From: Apostichopus japonicus
Lineage: Eukaryota > Echinodermata > Holothuroidea > Aspidochirotida > Stichopodidae
Length of the DNA stretch: 64,000 bases
NCBI RefSeq assembly: GCF_037975245.1
Contig: NC_092565.1
Span: 19,263,999 to 19,327,998, forward strand
Direction: 5' to 3'
Shown in pieces: positions 24,698-37,157 of the stretch. The stretch's first letter is position 1, and each line of letters starts with the position of its first letter. The position numbers and the translations under genes were made by a program. Below the pieces are notes generated by a model, which was given only the letters and a program-made list of their open reading frames with translations, was not told where the DNA came from and ran no database searches.

Positions 24698-26141
24698 ATA
24701 TATAACATTGCTTGTATTCACAGCCACGGCCTACTAGGAAACAGGACCCATTCACTTAATACGAAGAACTCTCTACCATTTATGAAAAGATCTGCAAAAT
24801 CATGTTCCCATTGCTTTCTCTCCTTTATTGTCCGATATCAATTTTGAAGTGTTTCAAATTCGATTGCAAGAAATGAAACTGTATATGACTTTTATGTTTA
24901 TAATAGATATATTCCAAACAATAAAATTGAAAGTGTTAACCATGCAGTGAAACCTAATAAAGCAAAAACCTGCTTCATATACATTATACAGTATAAGAGA
25001 CTAAATATGATGCACAGTTGATGGGCAACACGATCTGATGGGAAGGTTTCAAAACTACTGTACCAGTACTGGCAAGCATATATACATGTACATGAATATG
25101 TACATCAATATGTACCTATATAACAGATTCGTCACATTGGCACATCGTTATGACAACTATTCAATTTCTTCCATCGACTCATTGATACGTACAGTGTACA
25201 TGTTAGAAATATTAATTTTGCAAATGTATACCTCAAGGTGCAACCTAGCTCGATCAATTAGATATAGATCTTAAAGTCAGAGTAAGATCACAATTTTCAC
25301 ACAGTATTGTCAGTTTTCTATATTTCTAGAAAATACTCAAACGTTTCAATATTATTTTGAGGCTACATTTCGAGAAAATACTTAAATGTTTCAAGTCATG
25401 TTATGAGGCTCAACAGTTCTAAATCCATCTTTCCAGCCACGCCAAAACTTAACAGGGGTCGCTGCCATATTGGTCCTAACGGTTCCGCCAAACTAGGCAA
25501 GCTGCAGCCTCTTAATGCAAGTCATATTAATCCCACGAATTGATGACTATTATACAATTTCATTTGTAATTATTGAAACATATCTTTGAAGTTTCAAGTC
25601 AAACTAATTGTTAAAGGTGAACCCTTACAAGTGATCGTGTTACTTTAAGTCAGAGGCAGACCTGAAAACACTATTGATCACACGCATAATTTAGGACCGA
25701 AAAATGACAGCGCCCTCTTTGGAATTACGAGAGAACCCCATCGACATCACAGTAGAATTATATCGAAGCTATCCATGCATTGTTGTATCTATGCCTCTTT
25801 AATAGCTCACACATATCTCAAAGGTACAAATCAAATATTCACTTCTTTTAATCCTTCTTTGTTCTGTATACAATATATATACCTGGACCACCTAGACTAC
25901 TCAGTGGGATGTCTATTAGTGGTCATTTATTTTCGCTATAAATAAAAGAAACAGGTAAAATGAATAATTGTCTATGGAACATTGATAGCCGCATGCATGG
26001 GCGACATTCCATCTTGACTTCTCTTGCAGATACATTAATTATCAGATACAGTAGTAGCTGCATACGCCATTATAGCAGGGGTGACAACGGGGGGAAATGA
26101 CAAAGTGCGCAATTAAGTTGCTCTGAGAAACGTTTCTACAG

Positions 26142-26233
26142 GTGAAGCCAACCCAGTATTAAATCCAAAAGGTAGCTCTGTTTCCGAGCGAACAAAGTAT
26201 TTGCCAGATAGCGGAAGATTTGACAGTGAGCAG
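26142..26233 (+). CDS. Candidate exon 1 of the + strand gene model
   Basis: The acceptor gagaaacgtttctacag is followed by 2 phase bases and 30 codons ending exactly on CAG before a gtatga donor. Both other frames stop at once. The peptide (for example NPKGSSVSERTKYLPDSG then RFDSEQ) is hydrophilic with normal codon variety. It ends in phase 0, which fits the phase-0 start of the exon at 34686. It is not recognised as any family. The intron to 34686 would be 8.4 kb. Confidence 0.4.
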
Positions 26234-28313
26234 GTATGACCAGTGTTGTATATAGATAGCATGGTAAGCTGAAAGGTTATGCCAATTAATAGTTACTGTG
26301 ACCAGGTATCTATTGAATGGTTTGAGATGTATAGTAAACAAGTCTCTACATTTTCAGAGAAATTTTGCATCAAAACTATTATCAATAATTATGACATTAT
26401 TTACAATTTGAGGGTTCTAATAGTCTGAGACCGAGCTTATAGTGAGCCAAGCAGATACAGACTTCCCTTTCACAGTGCATGAAATTTCATATCATTTTTA
26501 ATTAACATGTGAAACAAAATTCTCTTCTGTTTATTACTTTACATGAAAAGAATTTGAATGTTCAGGTTGTAACGATCGACACTACATTGTTGTGGTGATT
26601 AAAGTAACAATTTACACCTTTAAATATTTGAGGTATTATCACTCAAAAATATGTGTCAGTCACCCTGTCTGAGGTTACTTATACATGCATGGCGATGATT
26701 ATATATGTAATTAATATGTACCTCATTTGCATAATTAGCTGGAGTACCAAAATAGAATAACATGAACAGTAGAATCTACACTTGTACATTTCATTATAAT
26801 AACCCAAGCCCAACATGCAATCAATGCTTGACCACAATCACATATAAATATATTAGAAACATAATTATTATATTTAAGTAAATGTATAACAGAATGCTGA
26901 TTGGGAAATTTTAAGACAATTGAAAAGAGCAATGCATCATTATTCACAAGACTTTGTTTAGCTTCGCTGGTACAGTAATATTATAACAACCAATTTACAG
27001 CATATCACTTTTAATAAGAAATTTGATATAGGTTGCATCTTTGACCAATAAGGCCATAACATATATCTGACCGACAGAATGGCATCAAGTTGCAAGAATC
27101 AATTTTGAAAACGACCCTCGATAAATAAGTCACCAAATTCTTTTTCAGACAGTTGTCATGGCTTGTACACTGAATTTCAATATTAAGTGGATGCATCAGC
27201 ACTCATATTTCGTTGGTATCACCTAACTTAACAAAGATGGCCGCCTTGTTGTGTACAGTAAGTTGAAATTGTAACCAATCCAATGTCTTTACATAGTATT
27301 CTTTACATAGAGTAGGTCATCAGTATCGACCTCAAATTTTGTATGCTGAAAATGGAGCTATAAGCTATCAAAAGTTCCTTCCTAGAGGCTTTGTTCCTCA
27401 AAATTTTCTCAGAAATTTGAGGATTGTAAAATTAGACACTCAATGGTGTGCATTAACTAAGCTCTAAAATGGCAGTACTTGCAATCAATGCTTGTTGAAA
27501 CTCGAGCATGGGTGACCATTTCATGACATTCTAGCCTATTTGGTGGCAAGACTGGTAACCTTCAAATAAGACCAATTTTTTTCTACGTGAACACAGAGAG
27601 TACTATAATAATGTCAACTTATGTGAACGCAGCTAAAGTGAGGAACACTGTTATTGTAATCCCATACTAAGTTTTCACCGATTAACATTTTGTTGCTACC
27701 TACATTGGTTTTCTGATTGAAGTTTACTGTTGAAATGTGTTGTCTTAGTATTCCATAATGGAAAAGTAACTTGCTAGTAAAAATTTAAGAATGTCCTTTA
27801 AAAGTAAAGTTCTGGTAAACTCTACAAAGAATATGCGACTTTCAGTGTAACAATGTTGTACTCAAAATTGCTTCTAATAATATTGCATCCACTCCACTCC
27901 ATCTCTGCCCTCCCCATCCCCAATTTGTTTTTTTTTTGGGGGGGGGGTTACTGGTATACTACACTATTGGAATCCAACTTTGAAGAGAGTACCATTGCCC
28001 AACTGCCTGTGGCTATGCATCTTAATTATCCCCTCTCAGTTGCTTAGGTGGAACAGCAGTTTGTAGATGGACGCACTGAAATTGTTACCTTTCCAAGCTT
28101 TTTTTGCACTAATGACTCACACTAATGACCAGTTTGACACATTTGGGAGGTCTAGATGTTATTGCACTGCAAGTTCTATAACTTCAAATCCTCTCCATTG
28201 AGATCTACAAATTCATTAGTAGTTTTATGGGGGTACCCACCCTCTATAAAACCCATGAGGCAGAACGTATCAGCACTAAAAGAAATCAAAAGCTCCGGAA
28301 CAAGTCCGAATAA

Positions 28314-28541
28314 ACACCGGATCACAAAACAAAAGGTTTTAAAGTGATCGATTCCACTATTCAACTTATGAATGGGAAAGGGGCAAAATTTGATCAACCT
28401 ATAAACTTCCGAGATCTACCTGCTACAAGAGCTGGGAACCAAGTGGTACCAACACGAGGCAATACAATAAGAGATCTTTGTTATTTTCTGTTGCTTGATA
28501 CGTACAGTATGCAAGTGATAGAGACACTTTTCAGTTTAAAA
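28314..28541 (+). CDS. Open segment with coding-like composition
   Basis: About 76 codons are open on the plus strand, ending at a consensus donor (TTTAAAA then gtgagt). The peptide includes NGKGAKFDQPINFRDLPATR and GNTIRDLCYFLLLD. No good acceptor is visible at the 5' side. An overlapping frame just upstream (28156-28347, with SALKEIKSSGTSPNKHR) is also open, so this may be a frameshifted remnant of an older gene or retroelement. The end phase (0) would also fit 34686. Confidence 0.25.
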
Positions 28542-29006
28542 GTGAGTTGGACAGGTATTCACTAAAAGGATTCAAAATAACAACCGATGGATTGTCATGT
28601 TTTGGTTAGGGCATCCCTTCATTTGTTCCATATGGGACATGTGCAACTTTGTATGTTATTCACATAAACCGAGCCATTAAATTATTTCATATCAGGGACT
28701 CTCCACCAAAGATTAAAATTGATGGGAGGATGGGGGGGGGGGAGTTATGAGTTTGACCACTTTACCTGCATGAAAATTACCTGCCATTAAAGTATTGGTG
28801 ACCATGGACCCCAGCCCCTCCTCCCTCTCCTCTCCCTCCCTCTCCACCCCCCCCCTGCTGTGTCAGGGACCCTGCATATATCCGGATAAACACAATATGG
28901 AAACAAAATATGGTTGTGTGACAACAATTGTTTCGCTGCTAGTAATATGAATATCAGTTCCTAACCAGCAAAACACCACACAAACTTTTGTGTCCCTCAC
29001 ATTTAG

Positions 29007-29120
29007 TGTAATGCTTTGTTATTATGATTTCATTGGCAAACATTTTGAAGGTTCTGCCTCTAATTCCATCAATTCTGGTGCAAATAGTCAGTGGACTGAA
29101 GAGATGGATGAGATTATCAG
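29007..29120 (+). CDS. Candidate internal exon, 38-codon length
   Basis: The acceptor cttttgtgtccctcacatttag and the donor ATCAG then gtaaat bound 114 bases with one open frame (1 leading and 2 trailing bases, a symmetric exon). The peptide starts VMLCYYDFIGKHFEG and ends SQWTEEMDEII. The other frames stop. Its phase does not connect to 26142 or 34686, so it needs further exons or belongs to another transcript. The product is not recognised. Confidence 0.3.
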
Positions 29121-30486
29121 GTAAATTAACACATTAATGTTTCTTCTAACCAGTCTGTATGGTATTTTAGCCACGCTGTTGGCAAAGATAATGGCGAGTC
29201 CAAAATGTAGCTTTTACAAAGACAACAGGTTAAGGTTCATTACAATTGATAACTGATACAAAATTGACAAACATTGTGACTTGATGATGTCATATTTAGA
29301 CTTACTCAAGTCCTCTGCTTTGCATATAGTGAAGAAACATTGGAATCTGTCATATCTCCCAAATAGTGTAAGAATTGTATTAGGTGTTTGTGGACGTTGA
29401 TTGTGACAGTTAGCTCTATCTCATAGATCGATAATTTGATGCTTGGGATTGTATCTCAGTACATCAAATTAATGGTTAACCAAGCTTAAATGAACATTTA
29501 AAGTACTGCACAGTTAAAAGGATTTCATCATGTGATATATATATTAATAAACAAGTTCACTTTTCACTTTCATACAGACACATGACAATATGCTTAAATT
29601 GTGAAACTACCCCCTCCATATTATACACATCTATGAATAAACAGTAGCTCAGAGAATGTACAGGACAGCTAATAAACATCTGAATTTCCTGAAACATGAA
29701 ACCCTTTAAATTGCTAATAACAAATTGTAGGTCACTTCAGGAAAACATGTATGTCACTTCAGAATGGTAGATTGGGAAGGAATAGAGAGTGGGGGGGGGC
29801 GGATGTAGATAGGGGTGCGGTACTCAAATGTACATGCTAGTACAGTGGGTTAGGAAGAGGAAAGTGCATAAGTACACTGGGGTACAGGTAGGAGAGGAGC
29901 AAATTAAATACCTGAAATGAATTACTGAAATAAGAAAGCCTTTTAAATTGCCAATAATAAAGCTGGTGTGGATCTGGTTCTTCAATTTGCACATGCTTGC
30001 ATGATAGATGTGTGAAATCACTTTATATGGTCTTGTCTGTAAGCATAGGAAGTACATTACGTACACACATCCACATAAACACATATATACTCACACAAAT
30101 ACATAGACACACACACTTAGTTTACATGTATGTATATATAACGAGTCACAACATTCCCTTCACTATTCGTTTTTGCTTCCCTATCCAAATTTAAGGGTAC
30201 GCAACATCCGATATGAAACCTCAACTGTCTGTTTGTTGTTGTTTAATCTGGTACTCAAATGTTGCGTGCAACAAAAACCTTTCACTTTTTGCTTGTACGT
30301 TTCCCAGTCACACGAGGTTCACTGGTTCGTAATTGTCATAGTAGACACCGTGCACGTATGTACCAGCTGAGTATTTGAAGAGTCGCTATAAACTCTCCTT
30401 ATCCAAATACAATCCCAATATTACCTAGTCACTTTTCCTTTCACTTTCTGAGACTCTTACAGGATTTCCTCTTTGTTTTAAAGCAG

Positions 30487-30535
30487 ACACAGTTAACTTG
30501 GGAGGTTATTATGATGAAGAGATAAAAGCTTCCTG
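30487..30535 (+). CDS. Weak short exon candidate
   Basis: A good acceptor (tttcctctttgttttaaagcag) leads into a 49-base segment whose only open frame reads TVNLGGYYDEEIKAS before a mediocre donor (gtaatt). It is too short to weigh heavily, and no matching neighbour was found. Confidence 0.15.
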
Positions 30536-32539
30536 GTAATTGGGTAACTGAAGAAGCCAAACTTGACCGCTCATGATACCAACTACATCCGGCTAAAAGT
30601 GAAGCAATATTGTCCTCCAAAATATAAATGCTAAAGAACGGAAAAATAAATCACCTTCGTGTCTTCATAACAATTTTGCCTTTCAGTTTTCAAACTAGGT
30701 ACAATATGAGCCCCCCCCCCCCCCACTCTTTTCTTCTTTCTTCCATAACTTTCATAGTCATATATTCCAATTCCAGCAATGTACACACATATACTGTAAA
30801 TGCTGGAAAATATTCCATATGTAAATATTAATATCAATAAGTCCAATATACAAGCCTAATGTTATTTTATGTCATTATCTATATGAATAGTTTAATAACT
30901 TTGACTGCAATAACAATTCTCAGTCCTACCATCTTATATGCAAATTGGGCCCAAGAAGCTCTGCAAAAGTAGTACGCCGAGTACGGGCCTCTTCTAATAA
31001 CTCAGTGTTCAAATGTTCTGTCGCAACTCAATTTGGAGGCTCTGGTTTTCCAATTTATTACCTCAGGAGGTTCAAACAATCTCCCCCCAACCCTCCACTC
31101 CCCACCCCACGTGTATGAGAACTGCTATATATGCATCTTTGCATATAATACTTGCCCAACTTTCATGGCATTTTACTATGCGTGACACCCGATACAAATA
31201 TTCCCTTGGCCGTGGCTGAATATTAATGCGGCTGATGTGTTACTAGAATATAATGTTATAATTTTGTAATTTATTTATCCTATTTATCAATTTTCTGTAA
31301 ATTTATCCTGGAATAATGATGAATGATTGAATAAATCAGATATTCCAAAGTATCGTTCGTCTGAAACTGTCATACTGTTCTATTAGACTAATCATGTAAC
31401 AACATATTTTGTGGCCATACATGTACAGTACTATATTGCATGGTGGACCATATTTTATATTTTCAACTTTTTCCATGGTGTCAAAAATAAAAGACGATCT
31501 TTGGTTCGTGCGATTAATGGGGAAGAAAAGCGCAGTGAACTCTTTTGGAATTACGATTTAATTTCTTTGAAGATATCTGAATCTTTGCAAAAAAAATTGT
31601 GTTCATCGTCAAATAAATGTCAAAATACATGTTTTTCATGTTTAAAATGCTTATGGAACATAAAATAGTCAACAAACCATGCATGAAAACAACTAAATGT
31701 CAAAATGGTTACATCAAAATACTTTTATAGTTTGATATAACTATAACCCTGTTTCGTACTGACGGATCCAACTGAATAATTTGACAAGCAAGTTTCACAA
31801 AGTTCCCACGTACTAATGTAACATCTTATATTTTTAAAGGACTTATCTGGAAAGCAAATCTCAATAACAATGTTTTCATCAGTTATCTAGGTCGGTAATG
31901 GTACCATGTCATATGCAATGTTAGAAACTGACCCACTTTTTTTTTTTTTTTGGTTAATAGTCTGTATTGTATCTTAACATCCATTCAAATCCAATTTGAA
32001 CCTGGTATTGAGTAAACGCATCACTAGATGACACTAATGATAATATTATTAATCATCCTATCTTGTTTTATCTTCTCAAGTAAACTAATCAAATTGTACA
32101 TGACTCCATTTTCAGTCAAAAATTTTGCACCATTATCCATCAGTTAGAATTACTGCCAACATGGTTTAGGCATGAAATCTGGAAAAAAAACTTTAAAGAA
32201 CAGAATCTAGGCAGACCAAAAAATGCCCAAAATGATGGTCGTCAAATGGTGGAGAGAAGAAAGAGTGGTCGAAAGAGAAAGAGAAGTCGGTAACGAAGAT
32301 GGCCAGATGAGGAAGTGGCCTTTAGTTTTACGGCTAAAAGTGGCCATAATTAATCTGATCATGGAAGAGCACTTAGTTTAGCATATACATTATAAGCTAA
32401 ATAGTTTTCAATTTTTACCCTTTTTGAGTAAAAATAAGAAACAACAATTGTCATGTATCTTCCAGAGTCTATGTCTATGATTATTGTACACTGATTTTAT
32501 CTGCTGTTCAAAGTAGATTTGGACAAATTCTTTTATTAG

Positions 32540-33180
32540 GTGGGGTGTGATGTTGAGCTGACTAGGGGGACCAGGCATGACATCTGACCACACAATCCAC
32601 CACATAATCACTGACCCATCATCTGCCGATCATTGTGGCCAGGTTTCAATCACGTCACACAGAAAGCCTAAGAGACAAGCTTTTGATATGGTAGTTTCCT
32701 TTTTGGACCTCTCTTGACCTCTTTAGAACTTTGACCTCAAAATTAAATACAAATTTTGTGACCCATCATCTTTTGATTACTACAGTATAACCAAGTTTGA
32801 TCATCGAGGACAAACATAAACTCTAGGAGGAGTGTGTTCTTACATGATTTTCATAAATTAACCCCCTTTTAAATTGACCCAAATGACCTTTGACCTAAAA
32901 AGTAAGTACACTTTTTATGACCAATCATCTACTGATTACTATGACCAAGTTTGATAAAACAAAATCAAACATAAACCATATGAGGGATTATAGGCTGTTC
33001 ATGATTTTCACATTTTGACCCAAACAACGACCTTTGATCTGAAAATTAAGGACAACTTTTTGACCTGCTGTAACATCTGCTACACACAATGACTAAAATT
33101 AAACATAATGCTACAAATATGCTTTTGCACAGTTTAACCGTTTCAGCTTTCATTATCCCAAAGGACATTTGACATACTAA
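32540..33180. repeat. Degenerate ~150-bp tandem array with TGACCTTTGACCT
   Basis: Four diverged units, marked by 'gacccatcatctnntgatta', start near 32612, 32759, 32919 and 33062. Between these markers each unit carries 'ccaagtttgat', 'aacataaac', 'catgattttca' and a 'tgacctttgacct..aaaattaa' segment. No coding frame runs through it. Confidence 0.75.
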
Positions 33181-33401
33181 TTTTATGAAACTTGTACTAC
33201 CCCCACCCGCTCCTACCCCCCCTCCTCTGGGTCCGTTTCTGTACTATATTTTACAACTTCACAAAGTTTAATAAAAATTCAGCAAAGAACCTGAGAGCAA
33301 CAGCCATTCAAACTACTGTTGAAGGGCAGACAAGCAGAGGAACAGACAGACAGAGGCATTGCAATGACAGTAGAAACTAGTTTAACTTAACTTAGCTTAA
33401 C

Positions 33402-33590
33402 TCCAATCATAAGGGCCCCGGTTCGAGTTACTCCAAGATTAATCTATGTCGTCCAGTTACAGAGTTGTTGACATTTCATAATCATGGACGCTTAATATGA
33501 ATCTAAGAGACTGACTTCGGCTTTGATAAGCCAATGAGGCTTCTTCGCGAGTTCCTGCTTGCAGGAGGATCTAAAATACATACATACATA
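33402..33590 (+). mobile_element. Partial ATAC-tailed tRNA SINE (family A)
   Basis: It matches the SINE at 40731 from 'caatcataagg.ccccggttcgagt' (B box) to 'gcttgcaggaggatctaaaatacatacatac'. The A-box part of the head is missing. A short internal deletion removes the 'tcagcttgcggc' segment found in the other copies. Confidence 0.85.
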
Positions 33591-34685
33591 GTTGAGCCAA
33601 AATCTCACATATTGAAACTACAATTCCAATATTTCCACAATTTCAATATTTCTACTTCATCAGAATAGTTACAGAACCCTGCATTCTTACAGTGTAGAGC
33701 CTGCCAGCAGTTTCTCTATATACCATAATTCACTCAACAGACAATTGCATACTTTTTGGGGTTTAGTATTTTACATCACTCACTAAAATTCTCTCTCTGA
33801 GGTCTCTGGAATTTTAATAGGGACATCAATTCAGATAAAAGGGTGTGAAGTGAATGTTAACAAGGGCAAGCTTTACACTAGTTGGTGCCTTCCTTGACTG
33901 ATACAAAAGGTGTTTCAGTAGAGAGATTTGGCATGTCATTAGTTACTTACAATATGTATATATATATATATATTTATATCATACAAATATGATCCCACTT
34001 CTGACACCAAAAACAGTTCTGACAGGTTGGGAAGTCAAACTGGCTGAAAATGAGCAAGTTGCCACAGCTTTTGTATGTTGACTTTGTTTAAATGTTCGAT
34101 CTTATACTGGTAGCAAAAATATCCCTTAATTAACTATTTAGTTAATTAGCCTGACTACTTGTTTCTTATTTCAAATAATATGTGCAGGAAACTACAAACC
34201 TTTAAAAAAATTTCCTATTTACACTTTTTATGTGATAAATACTAATTTCTCGGAATTTAATGGAACCTCTAATAGCTCGTTAATTAACTTTAATGTGGTG
34301 CAAAACAATCAATGTGGTAGACTTTATTTGGATAATTTGAAATCTCACTTTGGGCAAGGTAGTTATTGCTATGGTCATTGATTTGATGAAAAAAGATGAA
34401 GCATAAAGATGTGCATACCAAACTGTCATGGTACAATCTTTTCTTAAGAAAGAAGATGAATGCAAGGAAGACATTTTCTTTTAAATTAATGTACATTCTT
34501 GTTCCATTACTAAAACACCACCAAATTTTACTAATTTGAAATAGAATAGAAATATGACAAAAATATGAATAGTTACCTAGCAGTTCTCTCCCATGGTATT
34601 ATGGCAATTTTTTTATTTCTTTATCATTTTTATTTTTATTTTTTGTGTTTTTAAATAATTATGTTTTACTTAAATATTTTTCAAG

Positions 34686-34774
34686 ACCAAACCAGAGCAC
34701 TCACCTTTGACTCAATATTTCAGTGACAGCAGCTTAAAATACAGAATCACTTTACCAGAATTTTCCTCGATAAG
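34686..34774 (+). CDS. Candidate exon 2 of the + strand gene model
   Basis: The acceptor (ttttacttaaatatttttcaag) and a consensus donor (AAG then gtaagt) enclose 89 bases. Only one frame is open: 29 codons in phase 0 with 2 trailing bases. The peptide includes TKPEHSPLTQYFSDSSLKYR and then ITLPEFSS. The trailing AG joins the leading A of the exon at 36662 to give Arg. The minus strand also has a donor-like site inside, but only a 9-codon frame. The function is unknown. Confidence 0.4.
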
Positions 34775-34970
34775 GTAAGTATAAGAAACGATCAAACACA
34801 GTAAAGCATTAGCGATACAAACAGTAAAAGGACTGGAATATTTTTTTATAGACTTGTTTGGTGGCGTACACCTTGAATATCATGAAAGAGCATCGTTTTG
34901 TATATCTACCAATTAAGCGGAAAACAGATTTATCCAGTTTAAGGAGCATTGTTCTTTTCCATCATCACAT

Positions 34971-35271
34971 ATGCTGTGGCTGAGTGGCTAAAAGCTGTGG
35001 CATTTGAAGCAATGAGGCTTAGCAATCGGGAGGTTCTGGGTTCGTTACCCGGCCGGGTCATAGTTAGATGGGTTTTTCATCCAAAGAGCAATCTACAGTT
35101 TTCCCATCTGAAATGACTTTCTAAATTGAAAAAACTCTTAATTTGAAATAAAATGTTGAATTGGAAGCTGCCCTACGTGTAAGTATAAGCCCTTGCGGGT
35201 TTCTCCCACAATTGTGGACGCTTAAGCGTCGTAAAAATAACTGCCGATTATTTTTATTATTATAATTATAA
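34971..35271 (+). mobile_element. tRNA-derived SINE (family B), forward copy
   Basis: The head resembles a type II (Leu/Ser-like) tRNA: tgtggctgagtggctaaaag (A box), a long variable region, then ggttctgggttcgttacccgg (B box). The body is shared with the reverse copy at 9803-10106, and the tail is (att)n-rich. The head is decayed, so it is unlikely to be a functional tRNA. Confidence 0.85.
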
Positions 35272-35645
35272 GAAAACAATTTTGGGGATTTACTAGGAAT
35301 CCTACGCAGTTACTTAAACTCCATTTTGTGATTCATAATTATCAGAATAAAAGGTCATCATTTTCATTTAAAATAAAATAGCTTTGGAGTTTCTTACTTT
35401 TGATTTTAACATTTAGCCAGGCTTGTAACATTTTGGATTTCCCCTCATAATTTGATCATTAAGAAACATGGCAGGTTTTATCACAAAATGCCAGGCTTCA
35501 CAGGCAAAGGCAGAATACAGACTTGAAACATGAAAGAGAGACTGAGAGAGTTTCAACCCATCATTAATGCTCCAATGAGCTGAACATAATTTGTACTACT
35601 ACTACTACTGAGGCTTTGAACTGTCCTGACAAACCTAAACGCACC

Positions 35646-35671
35646 TGCATTAATTAATTAATTAATTAATA
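35646..35671. repeat. (TTAA)n microsatellite
   Basis: About six tandem ttaa units, followed by a C-rich stretch at 35672-35725. Confidence 0.9.
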
Positions 35672-36661
35672 CCCATTCCCCCACCTTCACTCGCCCACTT
35701 CCCCTTCCCCCTTCCTCCTCCAACTCCTAGCCCTTAATAATCATTAATAGTAGCAGTGACACTAAATGGTACATACTATCTTGTTTGTAGAAAGCAAATC
35801 ATATGTTCGAGTAAGTTTTTGTAATACCCGTCGTTAAACGTGCGACAATCAGCACATCGTCTCAATCGCTGATTGGAAGGAATAACAAGGAAACGAGATA
35901 CAATTTGTTTAGACAAGGAAGTGGATCGTAGCAGAAGGTTTACATGTCTGTCGGAGATGATAGCAGAAACCTGGCACGGAATGGTAGACTGACTGCCTGC
36001 AAATCTGTTCTTTACTTTTTATATAACACTTTTGTCTCAATCATTTTTTTCTGCGATTAACAAACGAAATTAGAGAGTTTTGAAATCGAAGTGAAAATGA
36101 AGCCTTAGTCTCTGTATGATGTATACATCAATTTGCCATTTCTCTCACAAATATCACAAAGAAGACGTACTGTAAATAACAGCGTTCTCACCTTACCCTC
36201 TCCTGATGTAACTCATATGTTAAGTCTCCTCATTGTCAGAAATGCGGGTACAGTCATACTGTAAGGTAACACACATTAACACACATAATGTAAGGACACA
36301 CATAATGTATGGGACAAGCAATCAACAATTAAATTTCAAAATAAACAACATTCATTCTTCACAGACTTCAGACATCCTACCGACGAAACCGTAACAGATT
36401 TTCAAAGACATCCTTCAACCTATTAAACCAAGGATCTATTACCCGATTATTTGTGTCCCACAAATTTAATGTAAAATGACACTTTAATTGTGACATATAT
36501 GCCAAACCTTTCAAATTTAATACTGTACAGTTTGGCAGTTATACTGTATATACAGTACTGTACATGTAGACAGTGTGGTATCATATAAACTGTATGCCAG
36601 CAGTTCTGCCCTAGTATTATTCTCCAAGTCGATGAATAATTTCAGGTTTGAGCTTTTTCAG

Positions 36662-36828
36662 AAGAGACTTTCATCTTCTGTTTGCCCAAGGCCCAAATCT
36701 CGGACATTCCAGTACAAACAAATTTCCCATTCAGACACAAGAATGTTTGCTTAGCAGTGCCATTGGTACACTAAATCTCCGCATTTGGACAGGTCAATCA
36801 AAAGGAAAAGACCGACCCCATTTTGAAG
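36662..36828 (+). CDS. Candidate exon 3 of the + strand gene model
   Basis: This is the longest clean exon candidate of the model: 55 codons with 1 leading and 1 trailing base. It lies between the acceptor ttcaggtttgagctttttcag and the donor GAAG then gtaaat. The peptide has LLFAQGPNLGHSSTNKFP and later LRIWTGQSKGKDRPHFE, which reads like a normal protein. A second acceptor (ctgtttgcccaag, about 36690) could shorten it in a different phase. The leading base fits 34774, and the trailing G fits the acceptor at 37093. No family is recognised. Confidence 0.45.
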
Positions 36829-37092
36829 GTAAATATTGATAGTTTCACTACACATTTGTTGGGGTTGAAGCCTTTTCAGAGTATATGCTATAATGCCTGC
36901 CACGTAACCCACTGGTCAGTCTTAGCCCTGAATGAATGCAGTTGACATATCAAATTAGCCCATCTATGGGGATTCTTTGTCGAGAGTTCAAATAATTTCA
37001 TAGTCTCTTAATGCATTGATTAGATGGTATCTGGGATAGCCACTGACAACATTTACATGGGAAGGAAATTCTGTGTTTCCTCTACATTTCAG

Positions 37093-37157
37093 TCCCCTGT
37101 GACCATCAGTGCCCCCCCCCCCACCTACAGTACCCCTATCCTCCCACCCACAAATAA
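37093..37157 (+). CDS. Possible terminal exon of the + strand model
   Basis: A strong acceptor (gtgtttcctctacatttcag) starts a segment whose frame, in phase with 36828, runs 20 codons (VPCDHQCPPP...) to TAA 37155-37157. AATAAA overlaps the stop (37153-37158). The segment contains an 11-base C run, so its translation is low-complexity and any length change in the run would alter the frame. It could equally be non-coding. Confidence 0.2.

Noticed and set aside
27011-27202. Minus-strand frame with a CTSHDNC motif, recalling phospholipase A2 (CCxxHDxC)
   Set aside because: The paired first Cys is missing, and no calcium-loop or other conserved segment is present.
34971-35060. A functional type II tRNA gene
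   Set aside because: The B-box stem is good, but the head is decayed and belongs to a SINE also found reversed at 9.8-10.1 kb.
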